From: Clostridiales bacterium
GTDB lineage: Bacteria; Bacillota_A; Clostridia; Oscillospirales; Oscillospiraceae
Length of the DNA: 14,285 nucleotides
NCBI GenBank assembly: GCA_019417795.1
Contig: DXUR01000003.1
Coordinates: 16,277 to 30,561, forward strand
Direction: 5' to 3'
The notes under the pieces are model-generated. The model did not search any database. It was not told the origin of the DNA and saw only the letters and a program-made list of their open reading frames with translations. Below, in pieces: positions 1-5,873 of this stretch. The translations under genes and the position numbers were made by a program. Each line of letters opens with the position of its first letter. The first letter of the stretch is position 1.

Positions 1-1112
1 ACCACATTCCCGCTGACAGAAACCTTAGCAACACTGGCGTCGCTGGTTTGTGCGGAAATTGCACCGTCACCGGCACGGGTAACGGTGACTGTCTTGCTTT
101 TGGCCGAACTATTCAGAACTACGCTCGTCGCACTCAGACTCAAAGAGCCTGCTGCCTTACTGATAGCCCAGCTTACCGTCTTAGCAGATGTGCTGCCGTC
201 AGACCAGCAATAATCGTCCTTGGGAGTGAAGGCGGCGTTGTAGCTTCCGGCATTGATGCCGCTTGTAACTCCACCCAATGTCATTTTGGAGCTATCATAG
301 TTGCTCCATGACGGGCTTTGAGTATTGCCCGTATATGTCAGGCTACCTCTCTGACTGGGAACCGTAGAGATTGCAAGTCGATTAGGTACACCGGTGACAC
401 GATTGGCAGTGCTCGTGTTTACTGCTCCGTCTGTAGAAGTCGGGAAGAACGACACATAATAGGTCACTCCGTTTTGCAGGCCGGTAACAGTCAGCGGGCT
501 ACTGGCATACTGATTGCGAGTCGTTACCGCCAGCCGATATGCAGCATCCGCGTCGTCGGGATCAGTAGCATAACCGCCCGCCTTAACTACTACAGTAGTC
601 TTCGCCCAGGTCGCCAGCGTTACGCCGTCGTTCACCATGGTAGCCGAAGGATCAGTCCATTTCAGCGCCAGCTTGCCGTTACCAGCAGCAACAGCACTCA
701 TGCTGGACACATTGCCAACTGCCACGGGAGTGGGTGTCTTGTTGAACTCGTCGTCTGCGCTGTCCGTATAGGAACCTTGCGTAGTGTAGGGGAAGAACTT
801 ATAGTAGTAGGTTACGCCGTCTGTCAGGCCGGAATCGCAGAAATATTTATTTTGATACGCATTGCGAGTCTTGCTATCCAAGACTACCGTACCATCACGA
901 CGGCTTACGGGGGCACTACCTGCTTTACGCACCAGCAGAGTACCGCCCCATGCTGCCAGTGTGGAGCCGGCCACAACCAGATCGTCAGGGTCAGTCCACT
1001 TCACATAAACCTTGCCGGCAGCGGCCAAGGTCTGAATATCTGTCACAGCGGCCAGGGTCAGACCGCCTGTTCCGCCTCCACCACCAGAGGGGAAATTGCC
1101 AAGAATAGGCAT
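1..1112 (-). CDS. FN3/Ig-like phage adhesin (3' end outside window)
   Basis: The first 370 codons of a surface adhesin-like protein, open at base 1. The ATG at 1112 has SD AAGGAGG at a 7-base spacing. It begins MPILGNFP, then a glycine hinge (residues 9-17). Residues 18-130 and 135-245 are two tandem FN3-like repeats, each with a WTDP, a TRN-x-Y and a G(V)TYYxxFFP motif. Residues 246-320 resemble an MBG/Ig-like domain (STVPSQRGSLTYTGNTQSPS, AGSYNAAFTPKDDYCW, SWAISKAAG). From 322 a BIG2-like Ig domain begins (LSLSATSVVLNSSAKSKTVT, VAKVSVSGNV). Such repeats occur in phage tail proteins that bind cell-surface sugars and in bacterial adhesins. Total length and the tip domain are not visible. As the last gene here it may be the most host-exposed component. 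Signal peptide absent, consistent with a virion protein. Confidence 0.85.
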   Translation of the reverse strand, partial: MPILGNFPSGGGGGTGGLTLAAVTDIQTLAAAGKVYVKWTDPDDLVVAGSTLAAWGGTLLVRKAGSAPVSRRDGTVVLDSKTRNAYQNKYFCDSGLTDGVTYYYKFFPYTTQGSYTDSADDEFNKTPTPVAVGNVSSMSAVAAGNGKLALKWTDPSATMVNDGVTLATWAKTTVVVKAGGYATDPDDADAAYRLAVTTRNQYASSPLTVTGLQNGVTYYVSFFPTSTDGAVNTSTANRVTGVPNRLAISTVPSQRGSLTYTGNTQSPSWSNYDSSKMTLGGVTSGINAGSYNAAFTPKDDYCWSDGSTSAKTVSWAISKAAGSLSLSATSVVLNSSAKSKTVTVTRAGDGAISAQTSDASVAKVSVSGNV

Positions 1113-1131
1113 ATTGAATCCTCCTTTTCTT

Positions 1132-1539
1132 TTATCCCAGGAGAGTGATTACCACAGGGATATCAATATCGGGCATTTCACCGTCTGCTGAGATAATGAG
1201 CTTTCCATCAGACTGCCCGGTTACGCAGAGTTTGGCATCTCGTGCCATCTCACGTTGCTCAAAAGTTGCGCTATGAGCGACCGAGATATTACCGTTTTGC
1301 GCAGCACCAAGATCAGTGACGGCCAGTTCTTGCGTAAACGGAGCATCTACCCCTACCCATGAGCTGGCGATCAGCGTACATTCAATACTCACGCTCTTGC
1401 CGCCTTTCTCCGCCAAAATCTCATCGACCTTAATGAAGTTGGAGTTAGATGCACCGTTGATTGCTTCACGCCAGTCCTTAAATTTTGTCGAAGAATCGTC
1501 TTCCAGGATAAGCCCATAGTTCGTCGTTGTTTTGCTCAC
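1132..1539 (-). CDS. Small tail protein paralogous to its neighbour at the C-terminus (135 residues)
   Basis: A 135-residue protein with a GTG start at 1539; SD AAGGAGG lies 8 bases upstream and overlaps the previous gene's stop. Residues 1-48 differ from the neighbour and hold a segment I associate with phage tail proteins (NYGLILEDDSSTKFKDWREA, then INGASNSNF). Residues 50-135 match the C-terminal domain of the preceding protein: an ASSW motif, FEQREMARDAKLCV, GQSDGKLIISADGEMP and IDIPVVITLLG. The shared domain is about 85 residues and beta-rich, ending at the stop in both proteins. The two genes probably arose by duplication, with different N-terminal attachments. A competing ATG at 1546-1544 is out of frame. 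Probable fibre or adhesin component; precise function unknown. Confidence 0.8.
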   Translation of the reverse strand: MSKTTTNYGLILEDDSSTKFKDWREAINGASNSNFIKVDEILAEKGGKSVSIECTLIASSWVGVDAPFTQELAVTDLGAAQNGNISVAHSATFEQREMARDAKLCVTGQSDGKLIISADGEMPDIDIPVVITLLG

Positions 1540-1552
1540 AGCTCATCCCTCC

Positions 1553-2083
1553 TTAACCGAACAGAATAACCGTGATCGGGATATCACACGTAGGTTTGTC
1601 TCCACCAATGGCGACAGTAAAGGAACCGTCCTGCTGCCCACAAACATAAAGGCTGGCGGTTTCTGCCGCCTCTCTTTCCTCCATGGACACACTCTGAGAC
1701 AAGCCCACGATGCCGTTTTGATCTGCCGTCAGTCCAGAAATCTCAATATTTTGTTTATTGTCTGACCAAGACGCAACAGACAGCACCTTGTCAACCGACG
1801 TACTTCCACCACCGGAATATTTGACCCATGAGCTGTTGTTATATCTCCAAAGAGCGCCAGATCCCTTCACGAAGTAGAACTTCTCGAACGGTGAGGTCAG
1901 CGCAAGACGTTGTGACTCTGTGTCCAGGACGATAATATCCGTCAACTGAACACGTGTTCCGTCAGAATCGTAAAAGATGTCACCTGAATCAGTTACGATA
2001 AGGAATTGCTTGTCCTTGATCGGAACCGTAGATGTATTCCGCGCTTTACTGGCAACCGTCTGGTTTACGTTGAATAGGGACAA
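1553..2083 (-). CDS. Tail fibre-like protein, collar plus shared C-terminal domain (176 residues)
   Basis: A protein of 176 residues from the TTG start chosen by its SD. The N-terminal part (FNVNQTVASKARNTSTVPIK, then FLIVTDSGDIFYDSDGTRVQ) is a collar module like the one at the start of the 363-residue fibre. A WRYNNSSWVKY segment leads to a short GGG hinge (about 91-93). Residues 98-176 form a domain shared with the next gene: SVASWSDNKQNIEISGL, MEEREAAETASLYV, then a GQQDGSFTVAIGGDKP strand pair and the ending CDIPITVILFG. The pattern is typical of small fibre or adhesin proteins of Gram-positive phages. It lies just after the terminator, and its stop overlaps the next gene's SD. Structural role likely; receptor unknown. 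Confidence 0.8.
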   Translation of the reverse strand: MSLFNVNQTVASKARNTSTVPIKDKQFLIVTDSGDIFYDSDGTRVQLTDIIVLDTESQRLALTSPFEKFYFVKGSGALWRYNNSSWVKYSGGGSTSVDKVLSVASWSDNKQNIEISGLTADQNGIVGLSQSVSMEEREAAETASLYVCGQQDGSFTVAIGGDKPTCDIPITVILFG

Positions 2084-2091
2084 TTTGTACA

Positions 2092-2099
2092 CCTCCTTT
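2092..2099 (-). promoter_or_regulatory. Ribosome binding site that selects a TTG start
   Basis: AAAGGAGG at 2099-2092 is a near-perfect SD. Its last base coincides with the first base of the in-frame GTG at 2092-2090, so it cannot serve that codon. The TTG at 2083-2081, 8 bases downstream, is at the ideal distance and in the same frame. No ATG is in frame nearby. Confidence 0.75.
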
Positions 2100-2104
2100 A
2101 ATTG

Positions 2105-2137
2105 AAAAGGAGGGGCGGCAACTAAGCCGCTCCCTCC
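2105..2137 (-). terminator. Rho-independent terminator after the fibre gene
   Basis: Read on the minus strand, GGAGGGAGCGGC and GCCGCCCCTCC (one unpaired base in an 11-12-bp GC stem) enclose the loop TTAGTT and are followed by TTTTC. The stem begins 26 bases after the fibre stop. It is the strongest terminator-like structure in the window and splits the tail genes into two blocks. No room for a promoter remains between it and the next gene, whose SD lies about 6 bases past the T run, so downstream genes depend on readthrough or on antitermination. Structure seen; effect inferred. Confidence 0.8.
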
Positions 2138-2162
2138 TCGGTCAGTTTACCGGATTCCCTGA

Positions 2163-3254
2163 TCAGAACGTACCGACAGTCAGAGCTGCAACAACAGCGT
2201 CCAGGTTAGCCTTGTCGCCCTCGGCGATCTTGTCCAGCTCGGTCTTGTTGGCGTGCTCGTGAGCCTTTGCAGCCGCAGCATCCCACTTAGCCTTGTCGCC
2301 CTCAACGATCTTATCCAGTTCGGTCTTGTTGGCGTGGCTGTGCTTCTTGGCAACAGCGTCCTTCAGATCCTCGTTGGTCTGATCGTAGGTGTCGAGCAGA
2401 GCCTTGTTAGCGTGGGTGTGGGTATCCTTCTCCAGAGCAGCGATGCGGCCAATAGCAGCAGTCAGGTCAGCAGCCTTGGCATAGTCACCGATGTTCAGAG
2501 CGGCGATAGCGCCGTCAGTATACTCCTTGATGTAGGCAACCACAGTGTCGCTGACAGCCCCCTCGGGCAGAGTGCCAACCAGGTTCTTCAGGGCGGTGAT
2601 AGCCTGATTCATTGCAGAGGCGTCATCGGGGTGAGACTGAATCCAAGCGGCGATCTCGGCCAGAGTATTCAGAGACTCCTTGGCGCTCTCGGGGATCAGC
2701 TGGGCAGCCAGTTCCTCATTGGCAATGGTACGGGCAGACTTACCGGCATCAGCACCAATCAGAGTGGTCAGCTTGCCATTGGCGGTGTCCAGATCGGTCT
2801 GTTCGGCCTTGCCGTTGATCTTGGCCTTCAGGGTAGCCTCCAGCTCGGTCTCGCTCACCTCGTCCTTCTTTGCCAGAGCGCCCAGACCATCAACAATGCC
2901 GGCAACCTCTGCGACCTTCGCATCGGTGTAGTCCTTCACAGCCTTGCTGGTAGGCACAGTGCTGTCATCAGCGTTCTTGCCGATAGCGGTAGCATAACCC
3001 TTGATCACAACAACCCAAGCGGAGCCATTGTAGACCTCGCCAACACCGGTATCGGTATTGACATAGATCACGCCCTCGGCAGGAGTGGCAGGCTTACCCT
3101 CAGCGCTGGTATAGAGACGGACGCCCTCACCGTACTTCTTGTCACCGAAATACAGCTCGCGGGTGTCGTCAGTCAGGTAGAAGCTACCAGCATCACGAAC
3201 GGCAGGCAGGTTGGCCTTGTTACCATGGTACACGAGTTTGTAGTTTGCAGTCAT
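2163..3254 (-). CDS. Tail fibre protein with C-terminal HxH repeats
   Basis: A 363-residue fibre protein. Residues 1-50 are an N-terminal collar (YKLVYHGNKANLPAVRDAGS then FYLTDDTRELYFGD) of a kind found at the start of many phage fibres. Residues 50-120 hold the ATPAEGVIYVNTDTGVGEVY and YATAIGKNADDSTVPTSKAV segments I recognise from tail fibres of Gram-positive phages. Residues 120-275 are helical, probably a trimeric coiled coil. Residues 279-363 hold three repeats with HTH (279-281), HSH (305-307) and HEH (332-334), each followed by ANK; HxH motifs in trimeric phage fibres can bind metal ions along the axis. The end (VVAALTVGTF) lacks an obvious receptor-binding head, so the tip may be supplied by another protein. 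The SD AGAAAGGA precedes the ATG at about 10 bases. A terminator follows the stop. Confidence 0.85.
   Translation of the reverse strand: MTANYKLVYHGNKANLPAVRDAGSFYLTDDTRELYFGDKKYGEGVRLYTSAEGKPATPAEGVIYVNTDTGVGEVYNGSAWVVVIKGYATAIGKNADDSTVPTSKAVKDYTDAKVAEVAGIVDGLGALAKKDEVSETELEATLKAKINGKAEQTDLDTANGKLTTLIGADAGKSARTIANEELAAQLIPESAKESLNTLAEIAAWIQSHPDDASAMNQAITALKNLVGTLPEGAVSDTVVAYIKEYTDGAIAALNIGDYAKAADLTAAIGRIAALEKDTHTHANKALLDTYDQTNEDLKDAVAKKHSHANKTELDKIVEGDKAKWDAAAAKAHEHANKTELDKIAEGDKANLDAVVAALTVGTF
2206..2336 (-). repeat. Two 50-bp direct repeats at 81-bp spacing in the fibre gene
   Basis: Bases 2206-2255 and 2287-2336 match at 46 of 50 positions, and all four differences are transitions. The 81-bp period equals 27 codons and corresponds to the last two HxH repeat units of the fibre. 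A third, more diverged unit lies around 2389-2428. The repeat most likely arose by in-frame duplication, which would allow fibre length to change by recombination. Confidence 0.85.
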
Positions 3255-3260
3255 AGCATT

Positions 3261-3377
3261 TCATCCTTTCTTCTCACGTATTGTGGATTGGTATATTTGT
3301 AAAGAAAACATCTCTGCATCCAGATTGTTGCCCGTTTGCATGAAATTGATTTTCTTTGCAGCTTTTGCGACTGGCAC
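3261..3377 (-). CDS. Possible 38-residue peptide overlapping the next gene's ribosome site
   Basis: The 127-base gap before the fibre gene holds a short minus-strand frame with a GTG start at 3377 and TGA at 3261-3263. The product starts VPVAKAAKKINFMQTG and ends YQSTIREKKG. It would start 5 bases after the upstream stop, and its last codons contain the SD (AGAAAGGA) of the fibre gene, a layout typical of translational coupling. Against it: the only SD candidate (AGGAG) lies about 12 bases upstream, inside the preceding gene, and the product resembles nothing I know. The alternative is an untranslated leader for the fibre gene. Treat as tentative. Confidence 0.3.
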   Translation of the reverse strand: MPVAKAAKKINFMQTGNNLDAEMFSLQIYQSTIREKKG

Positions 3378-3381
3378 GAAA

Positions 3382-3765
3382 TCAGAATACTCCTACCATA
3401 TCGCGTACTACTTCCTCAGTAGTAGCAATAGATCCTTCTGTAATATCAGCAGCAGTACCGCCAACGGGGACGCCATAGGTTTTAATCTGACCAGCACTGA
3501 TCCATGTCAGTTTGCTTTCCGCGCCATTGTTCATTACATAAAACAGGTCATCAGCCAATGTTTCACGCTCAATATCATCGGGTGTAAGTTTCCACGTACC
3601 TTCGATATTGTAAACACCGGTCTCCAAAGCACTGATTACAGTTCCGGTTCCTGCAATGTTTGTTACAGGGCGGTTTTTCAACTGGTCATAGTCAGAAACA
3701 CCGCCAGAAGAACCGCCGCCTCCGCCCTGATTAGTCAAGGCAGAAATCCAGCTCAAATCAGCCAT
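3382..3765 (-). CDS. Tail-tip/fibre protein with N-terminal glycine hinge (127 residues)
   Basis: A 127-residue protein: a short N-terminal peptide (MADLSWISALTNQ), then a Gly/Ser hinge (residues 14-22), then a beta-rich body that begins with SDYDQLKNRPVTNI and includes LETGVYNIEGTWKLT. It ends in a helical tail (IATTEEVVRDMVGVF) of the ATxEEV type I associate with C-termini of small phage fibre proteins, so it looks complete. The peptide-plus-glycine layout is echoed at the start of the adhesin at 1112 and suggests a docking tag on a flexible linker; that role is inferred. The ATG at 3765 has SD GAGGAGG at a 7-base spacing, and the upstream stop overlaps the SD region. Probably a fibre or fibre-adaptor protein. 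Exact function unknown. Confidence 0.8.
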   Translation of the reverse strand: MADLSWISALTNQGGGGGSSGGVSDYDQLKNRPVTNIAGTGTVISALETGVYNIEGTWKLTPDDIERETLADDLFYVMNNGAESKLTWISAGQIKTYGVPVGGTAADITEGSIATTEEVVRDMVGVF

Positions 3766-3779
3766 AATTGTGCCTCCTC

Positions 3780-4070
3780 TCAGAACATATAGTAAATATT
3801 GACATTAACCGCCTCAGAAAATTCCAGAGACGTAATGTTAATCTGATCCATGCCCAGCTCAAAAATACCAGTGATCAGTGGGATTTCCTTCCCGTTGATT
3901 TTCACTTTCGTTCCTTCTGGGCAAATCATACTGAGCTTCCGCAGCGACATTTGACCGAAGTTCAAAATGCTATTGGGATTATCCGCACGCTCATTCTGTT
4001 TGAAGATATCCAGCATATTGACATTCGGCGTCACAGTCCCGCTGAAACAACCCAAATGTGCCTGTGACAT
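3780..4070 (-). CDS. Unknown small beta-rich tail-module protein (96 residues)
   Basis: A 96-residue protein starting MSQAHLGCFSGTVTPNVNML. I place the start at the ATG at 4070 because SD AAAGGAG (4085-4079) gives 8-base spacing; a longer frame starting at 4103 would overlap the upstream stop and has no SD. The N-terminal half is polar. The C-terminal half is a series of short beta strands (GTKVKINGKEIPLITGIFEL, then an INITSLEF strand and VNVNIYYMF), as in small virion Ig-like or beta-sandwich proteins. It has no membrane helix or catalytic motif. Its TGA overlaps the SD region of the next gene, so the two are likely translated together. Probably a structural part of the tail tip or a fibre adaptor; function unknown. 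Confidence 0.8.
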   Translation of the reverse strand: MSQAHLGCFSGTVTPNVNMLDIFKQNERADNPNSILNFGQMSLRKLSMICPEGTKVKINGKEIPLITGIFELGMDQINITSLEFSEAVNVNIYYMF

Positions 4071-4086
4071 TTTTCTTACTCCTTTC

Positions 4087-5010
4087 CTAAGCAAGTACAA
4101 CAAAGTCCAACTCTTCCAGAGTCATATCGTCGATCTCTGCCAAGGTTTTATCGTCCAGATCTAACAACAGGCGGTAGCGCTTCATGCCCGCATTCAGTGT
4201 CATTAGGATCTCTGCATCATTTGACACAGCAAACAAGCTGATCGTCTCGACAACCAGTTCGTAGAACATTTCGATAGCATTACCAATTTGCAGTTTCTTT
4301 TCTGCAATGGTTTCTGGTTCGGAAGTCTCAATACCGATTGCATTGCTACCGTCCCCCAGAGAATAGTGGAACTCTGTTTCTCCAATGCTTGCCGCAATCG
4401 CAAATGCGGCCTCCATTCCTGTTGTATAGCGATAAAGCAACTCCGGGCTTGTCTGGTCAATACCGATCGCACTACTGCCTGACTCAAAATCGTGTTTCCG
4501 AAATGCAAGATCATTTGCACCAAAAACAGTCTGATTTTGAATAGTGTCAAAGACTTGCTTTTGTTCCGCAAGACTTTTTGCTACAATCGCCATTGCACTC
4601 TGCGCATCGCCAAGGGAACTCTTAGCATAAGCAATCGGCTGGCTAACTTTGATACCGATTTGACTTTCCAAGGCAAAGAAACTCTGGGCAAACAGCGTGA
4701 AAGCTGGGATATCCAGCCTCATCGCTGCCTGCTCCAGTTCGTTTCGATACTTGGTAGTAAGTGCGGCGTTCGCTTCCAGGCAAACTTGATCGTCGATTTT
4801 CTCACTGACCGTAGCCAGCATCTCGTCGATCTCCGACAACAGAGCAGATTGGTTCGCTACCGCAATTTTCTTTTGCAGGCTGAAATATGACAACATCGCC
4901 CGCAAAACCACTCTGTTGACAGCTGATACGCCATCACGAAATGGGAGGGAGTAAACGATGATTGAACCTTCAGTCAGACGCTGTTTCAGGAAAATATCGT
5001 ACTCCTTCAT
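4087..5010 (-). CDS. Unknown tail-module protein with three internal AIGI-type repeats
   Basis: A 307-residue protein I do not recognise. The ATG at 5010 has SD elements TAAGGAG and TAGGAA just upstream. Residues 1-105 are mostly helical, with no membrane span. The middle carries three imperfect repeats centred near residues 114 (ESQIGIKVSQP), 177 (GSSAIGIDQTSPE) and 220 (GSNAIGIETSEPE); each is followed by an alanine- or isoleucine-rich helix (for example AQSAMAIVAKSLAEQ, AAFAIAASIGETE, IGNAIEMFYEL). The C-terminus is a run of Leu/Asp-rich short helices (DDKTLAEIDDMTLEELDFVV). There is no signal peptide or enzymatic motif. It lies between two tail-tip genes with 13- and 16-base gaps, so it is co-transcribed and probably a virion component or assembly factor. 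It is the largest gene in the window without a family. Confidence 0.85.
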   Translation of the reverse strand: MKEYDIFLKQRLTEGSIIVYSLPFRDGVSAVNRVVLRAMLSYFSLQKKIAVANQSALLSEIDEMLATVSEKIDDQVCLEANAALTTKYRNELEQAAMRLDIPAFTLFAQSFFALESQIGIKVSQPIAYAKSSLGDAQSAMAIVAKSLAEQKQVFDTIQNQTVFGANDLAFRKHDFESGSSAIGIDQTSPELLYRYTTGMEAAFAIAASIGETEFHYSLGDGSNAIGIETSEPETIAEKKLQIGNAIEMFYELVVETISLFAVSNDAEILMTLNAGMKRYRLLLDLDDKTLAEIDDMTLEELDFVVLA

Positions 5011-5023
5011 TTCCTACCGCTCC

Positions 5024-5428
5024 TTATGCCGTCGGGTTCACCACAGACAGGTTCAGAGAACCCAGCTTGATGGTCATGATGGTTGCAGCCTCAACACGAC
5101 GACTTGCAGACAGCTCGCCGTACATCAGCAGGTTGCCACCAGTCAGAGCATCGTAAACAACAAAGTGGGTCATAGTGCCCCACTCGGAAGTGCTCTCCGC
5201 AAAATCAATCGCAGCATTGTTGGTCACGACGCCATTAACAGGGGCGCTCAAAGAAGTCAGCTCTACACGAGCATAGCCGGTGCCATCACCAGGCTCAACA
5301 ACGCCACTGCCATCCAGAGCAGGCGCGGCGCTACTCAGACCCAGATAATACTTCTCAGGCACAGCCGGGGTTTTCTTGGAGCCAAACACATTGCCTGACA
5401 CCAAATTCAGAAAATAGGTCGTATTCAT
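5024..5428 (-). CDS. Small tail fibre/tail-tip structural protein (134 residues)
   Basis: A 134-residue protein with a pattern seen in small phage proteins annotated as tail fibre proteins: an N-terminal NTTYFLNLVSGNVFGSK segment, then YYLGLSSAAPALDGSGVVEP and GYARVELTS, then a beta-rich C-terminus with FVVYDALTGGNLLMYGEL. The middle of the family is a YLGLS...P...G....EP...YARV signature. I use the ATG at 5428 because SD GAGAAAGG (5445-5438) gives it 9-base spacing, while the in-frame ATG at 5437 directly abuts the SD. The stop (TAA, 5024-5026) is 13 bases before the next gene. It probably forms part of the tail tip or a short fibre; the exact role is not known for this family. Confident it is a real structural gene, less so on the name. 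Confidence 0.75.
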   Translation of the reverse strand: MNTTYFLNLVSGNVFGSKKTPAVPEKYYLGLSSAAPALDGSGVVEPGDGTGYARVELTSLSAPVNGVVTNNAAIDFAESTSEWGTMTHFVVYDALTGGNLLMYGELSASRRVEAATIMTIKLGSLNLSVVNPTA

Positions 5429-5463
5429 CGTCCTCATCCTTTCTCAATGATTTTCTTTGTTGC

Positions 5464-5850
5464 TTAATGAGGGAAACTTTTGTTGATATTGTTCGCAATG
5501 CGAATAATACCCTGATCCGGAATCTCAATTTCCCCTGAGATATCCTGAATAGTAATCTGATAGATAAACTTACCGACCAGATCTACCGTTTCCTCTGGCA
5601 GCAACACCACACGCAGAACATTTGTTACAGTTCCGTCGCCGTCCTCACTCTTACTAACCTCCATCGGTTTGGCAATAAGCGGTGATCCGTTTTTGTTGAC
5701 AAAATTGATCAACGCAAAACTGGCCGTACAAGAGGATAGATCAAACGGCTTTTTGTTTTGTGAAAAGAACGTGTGGAACACAAGTTCCTGCGTTGATCCT
5801 CCCACAAAGTCGATGGTAGGAAGTGAGTAAGGGCTGTAATCACAATTCAT
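5464..5850 (-). CDS. BppU N-terminal-domain-like baseplate protein
   Basis: A 128-residue beta-rich protein. The pattern near the start (TIDFVGGSTQELVFHTFF, then FDLSSCTASFALINF) and near the end (GKFIYQITIQDISGEIEIPD, then an IIRIANN strand) fits the Ig-like N-terminal domain of BppU-type baseplate proteins. In lactococcal phages that domain attaches receptor-binding proteins to the tail tip. Only the docking domain is present: there is no long stalk or C-terminal adhesin, so it may serve as an adaptor. I choose the ATG at 5850 because an extended SD-like sequence (GAAAGGGCGGTGAT, 5868-5855) covers the GTG at 5859, which would leave only 2 bases of spacing. It follows the 59-residue gene by 23 bases and is followed by the fibre-type gene. 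Family call moderate to good from pattern and context. Confidence 0.75.
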   Translation of the reverse strand: MNCDYSPYSLPTIDFVGGSTQELVFHTFFSQNKKPFDLSSCTASFALINFVNKNGSPLIAKPMEVSKSEDGDGTVTNVLRVVLLPEETVDLVGKFIYQITIQDISGEIEIPDQGIIRIANNINKSFPH

Positions 5851-5873
5851 ACCTATCACCGCCCTTTCAAATA

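Noticed and set aside
318..1148. A 276-codon plus-strand open frame
   Set aside because: It is antisense to the FN3/Ig-like adhesin, whose minus-strand product has clear domain repeats and a good SD.
2253..3302. A 349-codon plus-strand open frame
   Set aside because: It mirrors the fibre gene on the other strand; its Ser/Gly/Leu-rich, low-complexity product follows from the repeat-rich antisense sequence.
3255..3381. Promoter for the fibre gene in the 127-base gap
   Set aside because: TTTACA is present on the minus strand, but no good -10 box occurs at a suitable distance, so I do not call a promoter.
3375..3400. Programmed frameshift joining the 127-residue protein to the short frame after it
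   Set aside because: No slippery heptamer is seen near the stop, and the IATTEEV-type end looks like a natural C-terminus.
4087..4103. Longer version of the 96-residue gene starting at 4103
   Set aside because: It would overlap the upstream stop and lacks an SD, whereas the ATG at 4070 has AAAGGAG at 8 bases.
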